From assembly GCA_039930985.1 (NCBI GenBank), contig JBDTSV010000114.1, positions 1 to 64,000 on the forward strand: a DNA stretch of 64,000 nucleotides. Reading direction: 5' to 3'. The position numbers and the translations under genes were made by a program. This DNA comes from CADEED01 sp039930985 (GTDB taxonomy: Bacteria > Pseudomonadota > Gammaproteobacteria > Steroidobacterales > Steroidobacteraceae). How positions within the stretch are numbered: the stretch's first letter is position 1; each line of letters begins with the position of its first letter. Below are positions 42,028-50,300 of the stretch, piece after piece. The notes beneath the pieces were generated by a model. The model ran no database searches. It was not told the origin of the DNA and was given only the letters and a program-made list of their open reading frames with translations.

Positions 42028-43376
42028 GCGCCCAGATCTCCATGGCGCAGCCGGACCTTACCGGCTCGCCGGCCGGCCTCGTTGCGCTGTCGCTCTTCGT
42101 GATTGCCTATGCGCTGGTGATTGCCGAAGAGTTCACCGAGATGCGCAAGTCGAAGCCAATGGTGCTCGCAGCAGGTGTGTTGTGGCTTCTGGTAGCAGTT
42201 GCCTGGAGGGCGAGTGGCATCGAGGGCGCGGACGAGGTGCTCCGCCACAATCTGCTCGAGTACGGCGAGCTTCTTCTGTTTCTCTTGTCGGCGATGACTT
42301 TCGTGAATACGCTCGAAGAGCGCCAGGTGTTCGCGGCGCTGCGCAGCTGGCTACTCGCGCGTGGGCTCTCCTTCCGCGCCATGTTCTGGATGACTGGCGC
42401 GATGGCGTTCCTGCTCTCGCCGGTGCTGGACAACCTGACTACCGCCCTGATCATGGGCGCGGTGGTGATGGCGATCGGCCGCGGAAATGCGCGGTTCGTC
42501 GTGCCGGCCTGCATCAATATCGTCGTCGCGGCAAACGCCGGCGGGGCTTTCAGTCCGTTTGGCGATATCACCACGCTGATGGTCTGGCAGAAGGGCCACC
42601 TCGGGTTCTTTGAATTCTTCGCGCTGTTCGTGCCCTCGCTGGTGAACTGGCTGGTGCCCGCGGCCTGCATGCACTTTGCGATCCAGCGCGAGATCCCGCG
42701 CGGTGACGGCGACCGCGTCTCGACTAAATCCGGTGCGGGCGTGGTCGTCTTGCTGTTTGCCCTGACAATCATTCTGACGGTCGCGATCCACCAGTTCGCA
42801 CACCTGCCGCCATTCCTCGGCATGATGACTGGACTCGGCGCGCTGCAGATCTACGGCTACTTCATCCGCCACGCGGAGTTGCGCGAATACGGAATGGCTT
42901 CGCCGGCGCCGGCTGGATTCAGGCCCACGCACAAGCCCTTCGACATCTTCGTGAGCATCAAGCGGGCGGAATGGGACACGCTGCTGTTCTTCTATGGGGT
43001 GATCCTGTGCGTGGGCGCTCTGGGCGCCCTGGGTTATCTGGCATTGCTATCCCAGGCCTCGTACATGTCGTTGGGCGCGACCTGGGCGAATGTTCTCGTC
43101 GGCTTCGCCTCGTCGATCGTCGACAACATTCCGATCATGTTCGCGGTGCTCAGCATCGAGCCCGACATGTCGAAGGGTCAGTGGCTTCTGGTCACACTCA
43201 CCGCGGGCGTGGGCGGCTCATTGCTCTCGGTCGGGTCGGCGGCGGGCGTGGCGCTCATGGGCCAGGCGCGCGGCGTCTACACCTTCTTCGCGCACCTGCG
43301 CTGGAGCTGGGCGATCGCGCTCGGGTACGCCGCCGCCATCCTCGTGCACTTCCTGGTGAACGCCGCCGCTTTCTGA
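42024..43376 (+). CDS. nhaD: NhaD-type sodium/proton antiporter
   Basis: About 450-aa membrane protein of the arsenite/ArsB-NhaD superfamily with 11-12 spans. Conserved runs are MTFVNTLEERQVF, SPVLDNLTTALIMGAVVMAI and NIVVAANAGGAFSPFGDITT, and in the second half ASSIVDNIPIMFAVLSI and GGSLLSVGSAAGVALMG. These DN-containing motifs match NhaD. It would export Na+ in exchange for H+. The GTG at 42024 overlaps the trkH stop; an ATG at 42042 is the alternative. Neighbourhood with trkAH fits K+/Na+ balance. Confidence 0.92.
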   Translation: MSAQISMAQPDLTGSPAGLVALSLFVIAYALVIAEEFTEMRKSKPMVLAAGVLWLLVAVAWRASGIEGADEVLRHNLLEYGELLLFLLSAMTFVNTLEERQVFAALRSWLLARGLSFRAMFWMTGAMAFLLSPVLDNLTTALIMGAVVMAIGRGNARFVVPACINIVVAANAGGAFSPFGDITTLMVWQKGHLGFFEFFALFVPSLVNWLVPAACMHFAIQREIPRGDGDRVSTKSGAGVVVLLFALTIILTVAIHQFAHLPPFLGMMTGLGALQIYGYFIRHAELREYGMASPAPAGFRPTHKPFDIFVSIKRAEWDTLLFFYGVILCVGALGALGYLALLSQASYMSLGATWANVLVGFASSIVDNIPIMFAVLSIEPDMSKGQWLLVTLTAGVGGSLLSVGSAAGVALMGQARGVYTFFAHLRWSWAIALGYAAAILVHFLVNAAAF

Positions 43377-43540
43377 GGTTGGTCGATCAACAGCGCGCCA
43401 GCAGGACATATGAACGTGCGGCGGCTCTCGCCAATGTGCTCTATCCCAGCGCGCAGCCTTGCGAGCGGTTCTGGTGCGAAACCCTCGACCGGATGCGGAG
43501 CGCGTGGTGCATCGAAATCGAGATGCGGGGTGAAGAGGCC

Positions 43541-43818
43541 TCAGGCGGCGCATAGCATCAGGCCGAACTCGAGCGTCAGTGATGCCGCGTACTCGAAATG
43601 CAGAACTCGCCGCGGCGCGTCCCGGTTTATCTTCGAGGAAGCGTGATCGATCAGTGGCCGCATTGCGACGACCCCACCTGCGGTGACGATGCACTCCACC
43701 GGTTTCACGCGTGTCCCGCACCCGAGCGTCGCAACGGTTCGATCGTCAGTTGCGCGCACCAGAAAGTTATCTCCGCCAACGAAAACATTGGCGGGTGTAC
43801 GGCGTAGCCGTCGTCCAT
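43541..43818 (-). pseudogene. Decayed phytanoyl-CoA dioxygenase (PhyH)-like gene, internal deletion and frameshift
   Basis: The minus strand from ATG 43818 reads MDDGYAVHPPMFSLAEIT, then PLRRSGAGHA and a stop, which is like the start of PhyH proteins. In another frame the 3' part reads VKPVECIVTAGGVVAMRPLI then HASSK and RRVLHFEYAAS, the conserved end of PhyH with its His and Arg ligands. The ~150 codons in between, including the first iron ligands, are missing. The gene is therefore dead. A REP-like repeat lies directly before its start. The following 160 bp to nhaD hold nothing I can assign. Confidence 0.75.
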
Positions 43819-43819
43819 C

Positions 43820-43860
43820 AGGTGCGGCCCCTTTTGCTAGGAAATGGGGAGTGTCCCCAT
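43820..43860 (-). repeat. REP-like 41-bp repeat, copy 3
   Basis: Same element as at 14671, differing only in the last bases (CCCCAT instead of CCCCTT). It starts one base after the CBS-domain gene stop (43863-43861) on the minus strand and ends one base before the ATG of the decayed PhyH gene. Contains GGGGAGTGTCCCC. Confidence 0.85.
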
Positions 43861-44289
43861 TCAGCTGCGGATATAGCTCTCGAGATCCGCAATCGTGCGT
43901 TCCTGTTCTTCGATGACCGCGCGCACCAGGTCGCCGATGGACAGCACGCCTATCACGCGTTCGCCGGCCACCACTGGCAGATGGCGGATGCGCATGTCGG
44001 TCATGAGCCGCATGCAGTCGTGCGCGTCCTGGCGCGGGGTTACCGTGACCACCTTGGCGGTCATGATGGCCTCGACGCGCGTTTCTTCGGACGAGCGGCC
44101 TAACAACACGACTTTGCGCGCGTAGTCACGCTCGGAAATGATGCCGACGAGCTGGTCGCCGGTCATCACCAGCAGTGCGCCGACATGATGCTCGGCCATC
44201 TTCTTGATGGCGGTGAGCACCGGATCGGCCGGGCCGACAGAGAAGATGCCCTTCGGCTTCTGATCCAGCAGTTGTTGGACGGAAAGCAT
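43861..44289 (-). CDS. CBS domain protein
   Basis: 142-aa cytoplasmic protein of two CBS repeats that pair to form one Bateman module: HVGALLVMTGDQLVGIISER in the first and IRHLPVVAGERVIGVLSIGD in the second. Such modules bind adenosine nucleotides or related ligands and regulate partners; no effector domain is fused here. A strong GGAGGT ribosome site lies five bases before the ATG. It follows the NfeD gene by 20 bp, and may belong to that unit. Confidence 0.9.
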   Translation of the reverse strand: MLSVQQLLDQKPKGIFSVGPADPVLTAIKKMAEHHVGALLVMTGDQLVGIISERDYARKVVLLGRSSEETRVEAIMTAKVVTVTPRQDAHDCMRLMTDMRIRHLPVVAGERVIGVLSIGDLVRAVIEEQERTIADLESYIRS

Positions 44290-44309
44290 CGAGACCTCCG
44301 TATCTCAGA

Positions 44310-44753
44310 TCAGGCGGGAATCACCGTGAGAATCGTGCCGTTGGCACCGGTGACGCGCACACGCGCGCCGGCGGGCAGCTCGGGTCCGGAAACTTTCCAC
44401 ACGCCATCGCCGAGCTTGGCCTTGCCCGAGCCCTGCTCGATGGGTTCGACCAGCACGAGTTCGCTGCCGATGTATTGCAGGCCGCGCTGGTTGAGGTTCG
44501 GCTGTTCGAAAGTGCCGGGGTTTTTCTTGCGATAGGCGCGATAGAGCAGCAGGGCGGCCAGGCCCAACAAGCCAAAGCCGATGAGCTGGTATTGCCAGGG
44601 AATGTCGATGACGACCATCAGCAGGCCGATGACCCCGGCGGAGGCCGCGAACCAGATGATGACCGCGCCAGGAATGAGCGTTTCGGCCGCGGCGAGCAGT
44701 ACGGCGAGCACCATCCAGTGCCACCAGGTGAGGTGCGTGATGAGGTAGTTCAC
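44310..44753 (-). CDS. NfeD family membrane protein
   Basis: 147 aa. The N-terminal half has three spans (HWMVLAVLLAAAETLIPGAV; WFAASAGVIGLLMVVI; LIGFGLLGLAALLLYRAY) and the C-terminal half is the OB-fold NfeD domain (GSELVLVEPIEQGSGKAKLG then ARVRVTGANGTILTV). NfeD proteins associate with SPFH/stomatin partners in membrane microdomains. Its ATG overlaps the SPFH gene stop (ATGA), the standard pairing. E. coli QmcA/YbbK is the closest named arrangement. Confidence 0.92.
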   Translation of the reverse strand: MNYLITHLTWWHWMVLAVLLAAAETLIPGAVIIWFAASAGVIGLLMVVIDIPWQYQLIGFGLLGLAALLLYRAYRKKNPGTFEQPNLNQRGLQYIGSELVLVEPIEQGSGKAKLGDGVWKVSGPELPAGARVRVTGANGTILTVIPA

Positions 44754-45733
44754 GACTGCGGCACTCGCGGTGGCGTGCGAACTGCGCCCGGGGAACCTGG
44801 CGGCAGGCTGCTCGGCTGACGTTGCATGGCATCCTTCGCCAGCTCGACGATGCCGCCGAGTGCGCCTAGCAAGCCGGCCGACTCCATCGGCATCATGAAC
44901 ACTTTCTGGTTGGGCGAGTTCGCGAATTCCTTGAGTGCCTCGACGTACTTCTGCGCCACGAAGTAGTTGATGGCCTGCACGTCACCCGCGGCGATGGCCT
45001 GCGACACCATTTGCGTGGCGCGAGCTTCGGCCTGGGCCAGGCGCTCGCGGGCCTCGGCCTCGCGGAACGCGGCTTCCTTGTTGCCTTCGGCGGCAAGCAC
45101 CACGGCCTGCTTCTCACCCTCGGCCTTGAGGATGGCCGCCTGGCGGAAGCCTTCCGCGTCAAGAATGTTGGCGCGCTTTTCGCGCTCCGCCTTCATCTGC
45201 CGCCCCATCGCCTCGATGAGGTTCGTCGGCGGCGTGATGTCCTTGATCTCGATACGCGTGCACTTCACACCCCAGGGGGTGGTGGCTTCGTCGACGACTT
45301 TTAGCAATCGGTGGTTGATCTCGTCGCGTTTGGACAACGTTTCGTCCAGGTCCATGGAGCCGACCACGGTGCGGATGTTGGTCATGGTCAGATTGACCAT
45401 GGCCAGGCGCAGGTTGGCGACTTCGTACGCGGCCTTCGGCGCATCGAGCACCTGGTAGAACACCACCGCATCGATGGCCACCATGGCGTTGTCCTTGGTG
45501 ATCACTTCCTGGCGGGGGACGTCGAGCACCTGCTCCATCATGTTGATGCGCTGCCCGACGTTATCGAAGAACGGGATCAGCCAGTGCGGGCCGGGCGGCA
45601 TGGAGTGATCGAATTTGCCCAGGCGTTCGCGCGTGTACTCGAAACCCTGAGGCACGATCACCAGTGTCTTGACGGCGACGACGATGATGCCGACGAGGGC
45701 GAGAACGACCCAGATAGTGCCTGACTCAAACAT
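44750..45733 (-). CDS. SPFH/Band 7 (stomatin-like, QmcA-type) protein
   Basis: 327 aa. An N-terminal membrane anchor (IWVVLALVGIIVVAVKTLVI) precedes the SPFH domain: VPQGFEYTRERLGKFDHSMP, QEVITKDNAMVAIDAVVFYQ and VKCTRIEIKDITPP. A long coiled-coil with alternating Ala/Glu (EGEKQAVVLAAEGNKEAAFR) is followed by a Pro-rich tail. Forms oligomeric membrane-scaffold complexes and may modulate proteolysis. Coupled to NfeD downstream. GGGGAAGG precedes the ATG. The 204-bp upstream gap to the CheD-like gene holds no gene that I recognise. Confidence 0.93.
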   Translation of the reverse strand: MFESGTIWVVLALVGIIVVAVKTLVIVPQGFEYTRERLGKFDHSMPPGPHWLIPFFDNVGQRINMMEQVLDVPRQEVITKDNAMVAIDAVVFYQVLDAPKAAYEVANLRLAMVNLTMTNIRTVVGSMDLDETLSKRDEINHRLLKVVDEATTPWGVKCTRIEIKDITPPTNLIEAMGRQMKAEREKRANILDAEGFRQAAILKAEGEKQAVVLAAEGNKEAAFREAEARERLAQAEARATQMVSQAIAAGDVQAINYFVAQKYVEALKEFANSPNQKVFMMPMESAGLLGALGGIVELAKDAMQRQPSSLPPGSPGAVRTPPRVPQS

Positions 45734-45937
45734 GTGCCTTCCCCTGGTGACGTTTCGCGCGCTTTGCGGCTCGGAATCATACGCTTAGGGTCGCCGTTTC
45801 CGCACGTAGCAGGCCTGCGACATGGGAATGAGCGGCCGACTCTGCGATGATTCGCGCCGAGGGAAGCCAGCGGGAAGCCAGCCGATAGAAGCTGTGGCAC
45901 GCTTTGTTGGGGACAACAGTCTTAGCATCAGGTCGTC

Positions 45938-46426
45938 GTGTCAGAAGCCCCGGTCAAGGAAATCCTGGTTGAGCCCGATCATTTCGACGTCGTCACGAAC
46001 GACGTTGTATTGGTCGCTCGCCTCGAGTCCACATTCGCGTTATGTCTGTACGACGCGGTGCTCGAGTCCGGTGCGCTCATTCATCTGCGCGTCGCTCCGC
46101 CGGGACGCGTGCAGGACCCCAATCTCACCGACACCACGCTATCCACCGACCTGTTGCTGCTCGACCGATGTTTCATCGAGCTGCGCAAGAGCGAACCGCG
46201 CGCGCAGCACTGGCAGGCCAAGGTCGTAGGGCAGGTTCAGGACCTGCCGGGCGCACGCGAACGCTTCGACGGCGTCCAGAGTTTTCTCTCGGCGTTTCTC
46301 GCCGATGCCAATGTGAAGCTGGTTTCCTGCGATACACACGTCGACCACGTTCAATTACTGCGTTTTCGTCCCGCAATGGGGCATGTTCGCAGCGAGCCTC
46401 TTGCCGCTCAGCGCCTCGGTAGCTGA
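45938..46426 (+). CDS. CheD-like protein lacking the catalytic cysteine
   Basis: 162 aa with the fold pattern of chemoreceptor glutamine deamidase CheD: VLVARLESTFALCLYD, where CheD has an SC pair, then SGALIHLRVAP, which keeps the catalytic His region, and a C-terminal half similar in spacing (LVSCDTHVDHVQLLRFRP). In classical CheD the Cys of LGSC and the His of GGxxH are catalytic. Here Ser-Thr replaces Ser-Cys, so deamidase activity is unlikely. No chemotaxis genes are nearby. Starts at GTG 45938 with a weak ribosome site. It may act as a binding protein, but that is inference. Confidence 0.65.
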   Translation: MSEAPVKEILVEPDHFDVVTNDVVLVARLESTFALCLYDAVLESGALIHLRVAPPGRVQDPNLTDTTLSTDLLLLDRCFIELRKSEPRAQHWQAKVVGQVQDLPGARERFDGVQSFLSAFLADANVKLVSCDTHVDHVQLLRFRPAMGHVRSEPLAAQRLGS

Positions 46427-46437
46427 AAATCGGCGCC

Positions 46438-48210
46438 ATGCGCCGAAAAATAGCTGTTCTGCTGGTCCCCCTGCTGGGCTTACTCACCGTCGATGCCGCG
46501 TTCGCCGCCAAGAAGGCCGCCAATGCTCCATTGCTGAAGCTGTTTGAAACCGCCTGGCAGGAGGACCTGGCCGACGATCCGATAGCCGCCAGCGCCATCG
46601 GCGATCATCACTACGACGACAAGCTCACCGACATGTCGCCGGAGGCGCTCGCGAAGCGCAACCAGCGCGCGTACATGCGGCTGGCCGCGCTACGCAAGAT
46701 CAACCGCGAGAAGCTCGACAAGCCCGACCAGCTCAACTACGACCTGTTCGAACGCGACATCAAGAACCGTATCGATGAAGCGCAGTTCAAACCGTACTCA
46801 TACGCTCCGCGCACCTTCGACGGACCACAACTGTTGCCGCAGCTCACCGAAATCCTGCCGTTCCAGACCGTCAAGGACTACGACAACTGGCTCGCCCGGA
46901 TCAACGGCACCGGCATCTATATCGATCAGTGGATCGCGCTGTTAGGGCAGAGCGCGCTGGAAAGACGCACGCAGCCGCGCGTGACCATCGCCAAGGTGCT
47001 CGAGCAGATCAAGCCGCAGCTGGTGAGCGATCCTGAAGCCAGCCCGTTCTACGCGCCGTTCAAAAAATTCCCGGCCGGCGTCGACGCCGCCAACCAGGCG
47101 CGCCTCACCGCCGCCGCCAAGCTCGCGGTGCAAACTGTGGCGGTACCCGCCTTCCAGCGCTTCGACAAGTTCTTCCGCGAAGTCTATCTACCGGCGTCGC
47201 GTGACACGGTGGGTGTTTCGGATACGCCCGATGGCGATCTGTACTACAAAAATCGCGTCAAGTACTACACCACCATCGACAACATGACGGCGACGCAGAT
47301 CCACAACCTCGGACTCGCGGAAGTGAAACGCATCCGTACCGAAATGGAAAAGGCGCTGGAGCCCATCAATTTCCTCGGCACCGTCGACCAGTTCCTCAAC
47401 GAGCTGCGCGTGAACCCGCGGTTCTACTACAAGACCTCCGAAGAGCTGTTCGCGGCGTACGAGAAAACCGCGCGCGGCATCGAGCCGGAGTTGCCCAAGT
47501 TGTTCGGCCGCCTGCCGAAGACCACCTTCGACATCAAACCGATTCCGGCCGCCAGCGCGCCTACCACCACCACGGCGTACTACCAGCCTCCTTCTCTCGA
47601 TGGCGCGCGCAAGGGCACTTTCTACGTCAATCTCTACAAGCCCGAGACGCGCCCGATGTGGGAAGTGGATGCATTGACCGCGCACGAGGCAGTGCCCGGC
47701 CATCATCTGCAGGTCGCGCTCGCCTACGAGCTACAGGGGTTGCCGGAGTTCCGGCGCAATGCCGATTACACGGCCTTCATCGAAGGCTGGGCGCTGTATT
47801 CCGAGGGCCTCGGGTACGAGCTCGGACTCTACAAGGATGACTTCGCGAAGTTCGGCCAGCTGAACTACGACATGTGGCGTGCGGTTCGCCTGGTGGTCGA
47901 CACCGGCATGCACCAGTTCCACTGGACACGCGAGCAGGCTATCTACTACTTCCGGCAGAACACCGGCAAGAACCTGCAGGACATCGAAAACGAAGTCGAC
48001 CGCTACATCTCCTGGCCGGGCCAGGCACTGGCGTACAAGTTAGGTCAGCTCAGAATCCAGGCGCTGCGCGCCGAGGCGGAGAAGGCCCTGGGCGCCCGCT
48101 TCGACATTCGCGCGTTCCACGACCAGCTCCTCGGTATGGGCCCGCTGCCCTTGTCGGTGCTGGATGTCCAGATGCGCGAGTGGATCGCGGCGCAGAGCGC
48201 CCGCCGGTAG
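46438..48210 (+). CDS. DUF885 family metallopeptidase-like protein, exported
   Basis: 590 aa with a signal peptide (AVLLVPLLGLLTVDAAFAAK). The zinc site HEAVPGHHLQ is near residue 415 and the third ligand is likely Glu in AFIEGWALYSEGLG. DUF885 proteins have the M3/M32-like helical peptidase architecture and act as carboxypeptidase-type enzymes where tested. Length ~590 is typical. No Shine-Dalgarno site precedes the ATG, which lies 11 bp after the CheD-like stop. Confidence 0.88.
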   Translation: MRRKIAVLLVPLLGLLTVDAAFAAKKAANAPLLKLFETAWQEDLADDPIAASAIGDHHYDDKLTDMSPEALAKRNQRAYMRLAALRKINREKLDKPDQLNYDLFERDIKNRIDEAQFKPYSYAPRTFDGPQLLPQLTEILPFQTVKDYDNWLARINGTGIYIDQWIALLGQSALERRTQPRVTIAKVLEQIKPQLVSDPEASPFYAPFKKFPAGVDAANQARLTAAAKLAVQTVAVPAFQRFDKFFREVYLPASRDTVGVSDTPDGDLYYKNRVKYYTTIDNMTATQIHNLGLAEVKRIRTEMEKALEPINFLGTVDQFLNELRVNPRFYYKTSEELFAAYEKTARGIEPELPKLFGRLPKTTFDIKPIPAASAPTTTTAYYQPPSLDGARKGTFYVNLYKPETRPMWEVDALTAHEAVPGHHLQVALAYELQGLPEFRRNADYTAFIEGWALYSEGLGYELGLYKDDFAKFGQLNYDMWRAVRLVVDTGMHQFHWTREQAIYYFRQNTGKNLQDIENEVDRYISWPGQALAYKLGQLRIQALRAEAEKALGARFDIRAFHDQLLGMGPLPLSVLDVQMREWIAAQSARR

Positions 48211-48232
48211 TCCTCGACGGTACGGCGGCGCA

Positions 48233-48550
48233 TCACTCGTTCTCCAGGCGGTCTTCGAGGGCTTCGATGGCGCTCAGCAGGCGTGTGCAGCGGGTCTCCG
48301 CTGCCGCGCTCTGCCGCTTGACCTGGTTGATCATGTGAACCGGGACGTCGTCGCGCTTCTCTAACAACTCGATCTCGAAGCGGGCGCGCGCGGCGGCGCG
48401 GCTCGCCGCGGCGTAGTGGCGCTGCATCTGCTCCAGCTGCTCGTCGAGTGCGCATTCGGCGACATCGACATCGTCCTGAAACTGCGTGGGAACGAAACCG
48501 GCGGGTGAATAGCCCTTGGCTGCTGAAGAATCCGCTGAAGAATTTCTCAC
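48233..48550 (-). CDS. Small coiled-coil protein, unknown
   Basis: 105 aa, start GTG 48550 chosen over GTG 48556 because AGGAG lies seven bases before it. The sequence is mostly helical and charged, with two Cys (VDVAECALDEQLEQMQRHYA; AETRCTRLLSAIEALEDRLE). It looks like a small coiled-coil partner protein. Convergent with the DUF885 gene. No family recognised. The following 139 bp to the peptide-binding lipoprotein gene hold nothing clear. Confidence 0.55.
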   Translation of the reverse strand: MRNSSADSSAAKGYSPAGFVPTQFQDDVDVAECALDEQLEQMQRHYAAASRAAARARFEIELLEKRDDVPVHMINQVKRQSAAAETRCTRLLSAIEALEDRLENE

Positions 48551-48689
48551 GACCACTCCTGTTCCCAGGCCGTCTGTGTGTGCCGGGGTGAGGCGATCAT
48601 CGCGAATTGTTGTTGCTGGCGAATGTCGGTCGCCGGTCGCTTAAAGCTGCGGAACAACCGCCATCGACTTGTAAGACACCGCCAGACAC

Positions 48690-50300
48690 CTACGTGGGAG
48701 CGATCTCCAGGTCGTTGGAATACACCACGTCCAACACATTGTCGTACCAGCCTTTTATCGCCGGTTTGACCAGATGCTTGTTCACGTAGAAGTACAGCGG
48801 GACCAGCGGGTGATCCGCCAGCATGGTGCGCTCGGCCTCTTCGAGTAGTGCGCGGCGCTTGCCGGGATCGGTCTGCTGCGAGGCTTGTTCGAGCAGCGCG
48901 TCGTACGCGGTGCTCGCGTAGTGCGGCAGATTGATGCCGAAACCGCCCTTCAGATACTGGAGGAAGGTGTACGCATCGTTGTAGTCGCCCACCCAGGACA
49001 GGCGATACATGTCGATGTCGCGCCGGTCGATGTCCTGGAACAGCGATTTGAATTCAACGGCCACGAGGCTTGCTTCTACGCCCAGCGCTTCCTTCCACAT
49101 TGACGCCACGGCCACGGCCACCTTGGTGTGGACTTCGCCCGAGTTGTAGCGCAACTCGAAACGCAAAGGCCTTTCGCGCGTGAACCCGGCTTCGGCCAAC
49201 AGCTTTTGCGCGAGCACGATGCGCCTGCCGACCGGGATCCTGGCGTAGTCGAACGATTGTGAGGTGTAGTTGTTCACTCCCGGCGGCACCCAGCCGTAAG
49301 CGGGCAGCTCACCTACCCGCAGCACGGAATTCGCCAGCCGTTCGCGATCGATGGCCATCGACAAAGCCTGGCGCAACTGCGGATGCGCCGAGAACAGCGC
49401 GCGATCGAGATTGAAGCCGTAGTAGTAGGTGCTGAGCTGCGGCGCCACGTGCAGCTCGGCGGCCAGGTTTGCCTTTATCCAGTCGAACTGCCCGCGCGGC
49501 ACGACGCGCGTGCAATGCAGTTCGCCGGCGCGGTAGGCGCGCAGCTCGGCGTTCTCATCGGCGATCTGCAGGAATTTCACGCCGTCGATCTTGTTGGCGG
49601 CGTTGTTCCAGTAGTGGGAGTTGCGCGCCAGCCGGATATAGCTGCCCTGCAGCCACTCCGTGAGCATGAACGCGCCATTGGACACCTGGTCGCCGGCGCG
49701 GGCGAACCGGTCGCCAAACTTCGCGAGCGACGGCCGATGCAGTGGCGCGATGGAAGGATGCGCCATGAGCCCGGGTAGATAGGGAGCCAGACTCTTGAGC
49801 GTGATGACGACGGTGGTGGTGTCCGGAGCGGCGACCCCAAGTGCCTCCGGCGGCTTCTTGCCCGCGACTATGTCAGGCGCGTTCTGGATCACCTCGATGA
49901 CCTGCGCGTACTGCGAGGCGGTGGCGGGATTCACGAGGCGCTGCATGCCAGCGACGAAGTCTTCGGCGACCAGCGGCTCGCCATTGGACCAGCGCAGGTT
50001 GGCGCGCAGTTTGAACGTGTAGAGGCGACCGTCATCGCTGACTGTCCAGCTCTCCGCGGCCGCGGGAACGGTGGCGGCTTTCTTGTCGAGGCGCGTGAGT
50101 CCTTCGAACAGATCACGCAGAACCACCATGGATTCCGTCGAGCGTGCCTTGTGCGGATCGAGCGAGTCCGGATCGGGACCGTTGCCGCGCAGCAGGACGG
50201 CCGGTTGCTTGCCCGGCACCGTGCCGTGCTTGCCGCACGCCGTGATTGCCAGCGCCAGCGGTGCAGCCAGCACTTGGCGTCGGGTGATGGAATTGCCCAT
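48690..50300 (-). CDS. Peptide-binding lipoprotein (OppA-like solute-binding protein), no ABC partners nearby
   Basis: 536 aa. A lipoprotein signal (ITRRQVLAAPLALAITACGK) gives Cys near residue 22; the RR pair near the N-terminus also looks Tat-like. The SBP_bac_5 fold is clear: LLRGNGPDPDSLDPHKARST, SDDGRLYTFKLRANLRWSNG, PEALGVAAPDTTTVVITLKS and YRLSWVGDYNDAYTFLQYL. Binds oligopeptides or related solutes in the periplasm. No permease or ATPase genes sit nearby. Its ATG overlaps the mnmG stop (TGATG), so it is translated with mnmG. Confidence 0.9.
   Translation of the reverse strand: MGNSITRRQVLAAPLALAITACGKHGTVPGKQPAVLLRGNGPDPDSLDPHKARSTESMVVLRDLFEGLTRLDKKAATVPAAAESWTVSDDGRLYTFKLRANLRWSNGEPLVAEDFVAGMQRLVNPATASQYAQVIEVIQNAPDIVAGKKPPEALGVAAPDTTTVVITLKSLAPYLPGLMAHPSIAPLHRPSLAKFGDRFARAGDQVSNGAFMLTEWLQGSYIRLARNSHYWNNAANKIDGVKFLQIADENAELRAYRAGELHCTRVVPRGQFDWIKANLAAELHVAPQLSTYYYGFNLDRALFSAHPQLRQALSMAIDRERLANSVLRVGELPAYGWVPPGVNNYTSQSFDYARIPVGRRIVLAQKLLAEAGFTRERPLRFELRYNSGEVHTKVAVAVASMWKEALGVEASLVAVEFKSLFQDIDRRDIDMYRLSWVGDYNDAYTFLQYLKGGFGINLPHYASTAYDALLEQASQQTDPGKRRALLEEAERTMLADHPLVPLYFYVNKHLVKPAIKGWYDNVLDVVYSNDLEIAPT

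Noticed and set aside
43380..43540. Open frame after the PhyH remnant stop (…RRTFICPAGALLIDQP) towards nhaD
   Set aside because: In frame with the decayed gene's stop but with no start; too short and unanchored to call anything more than decayed sequence.
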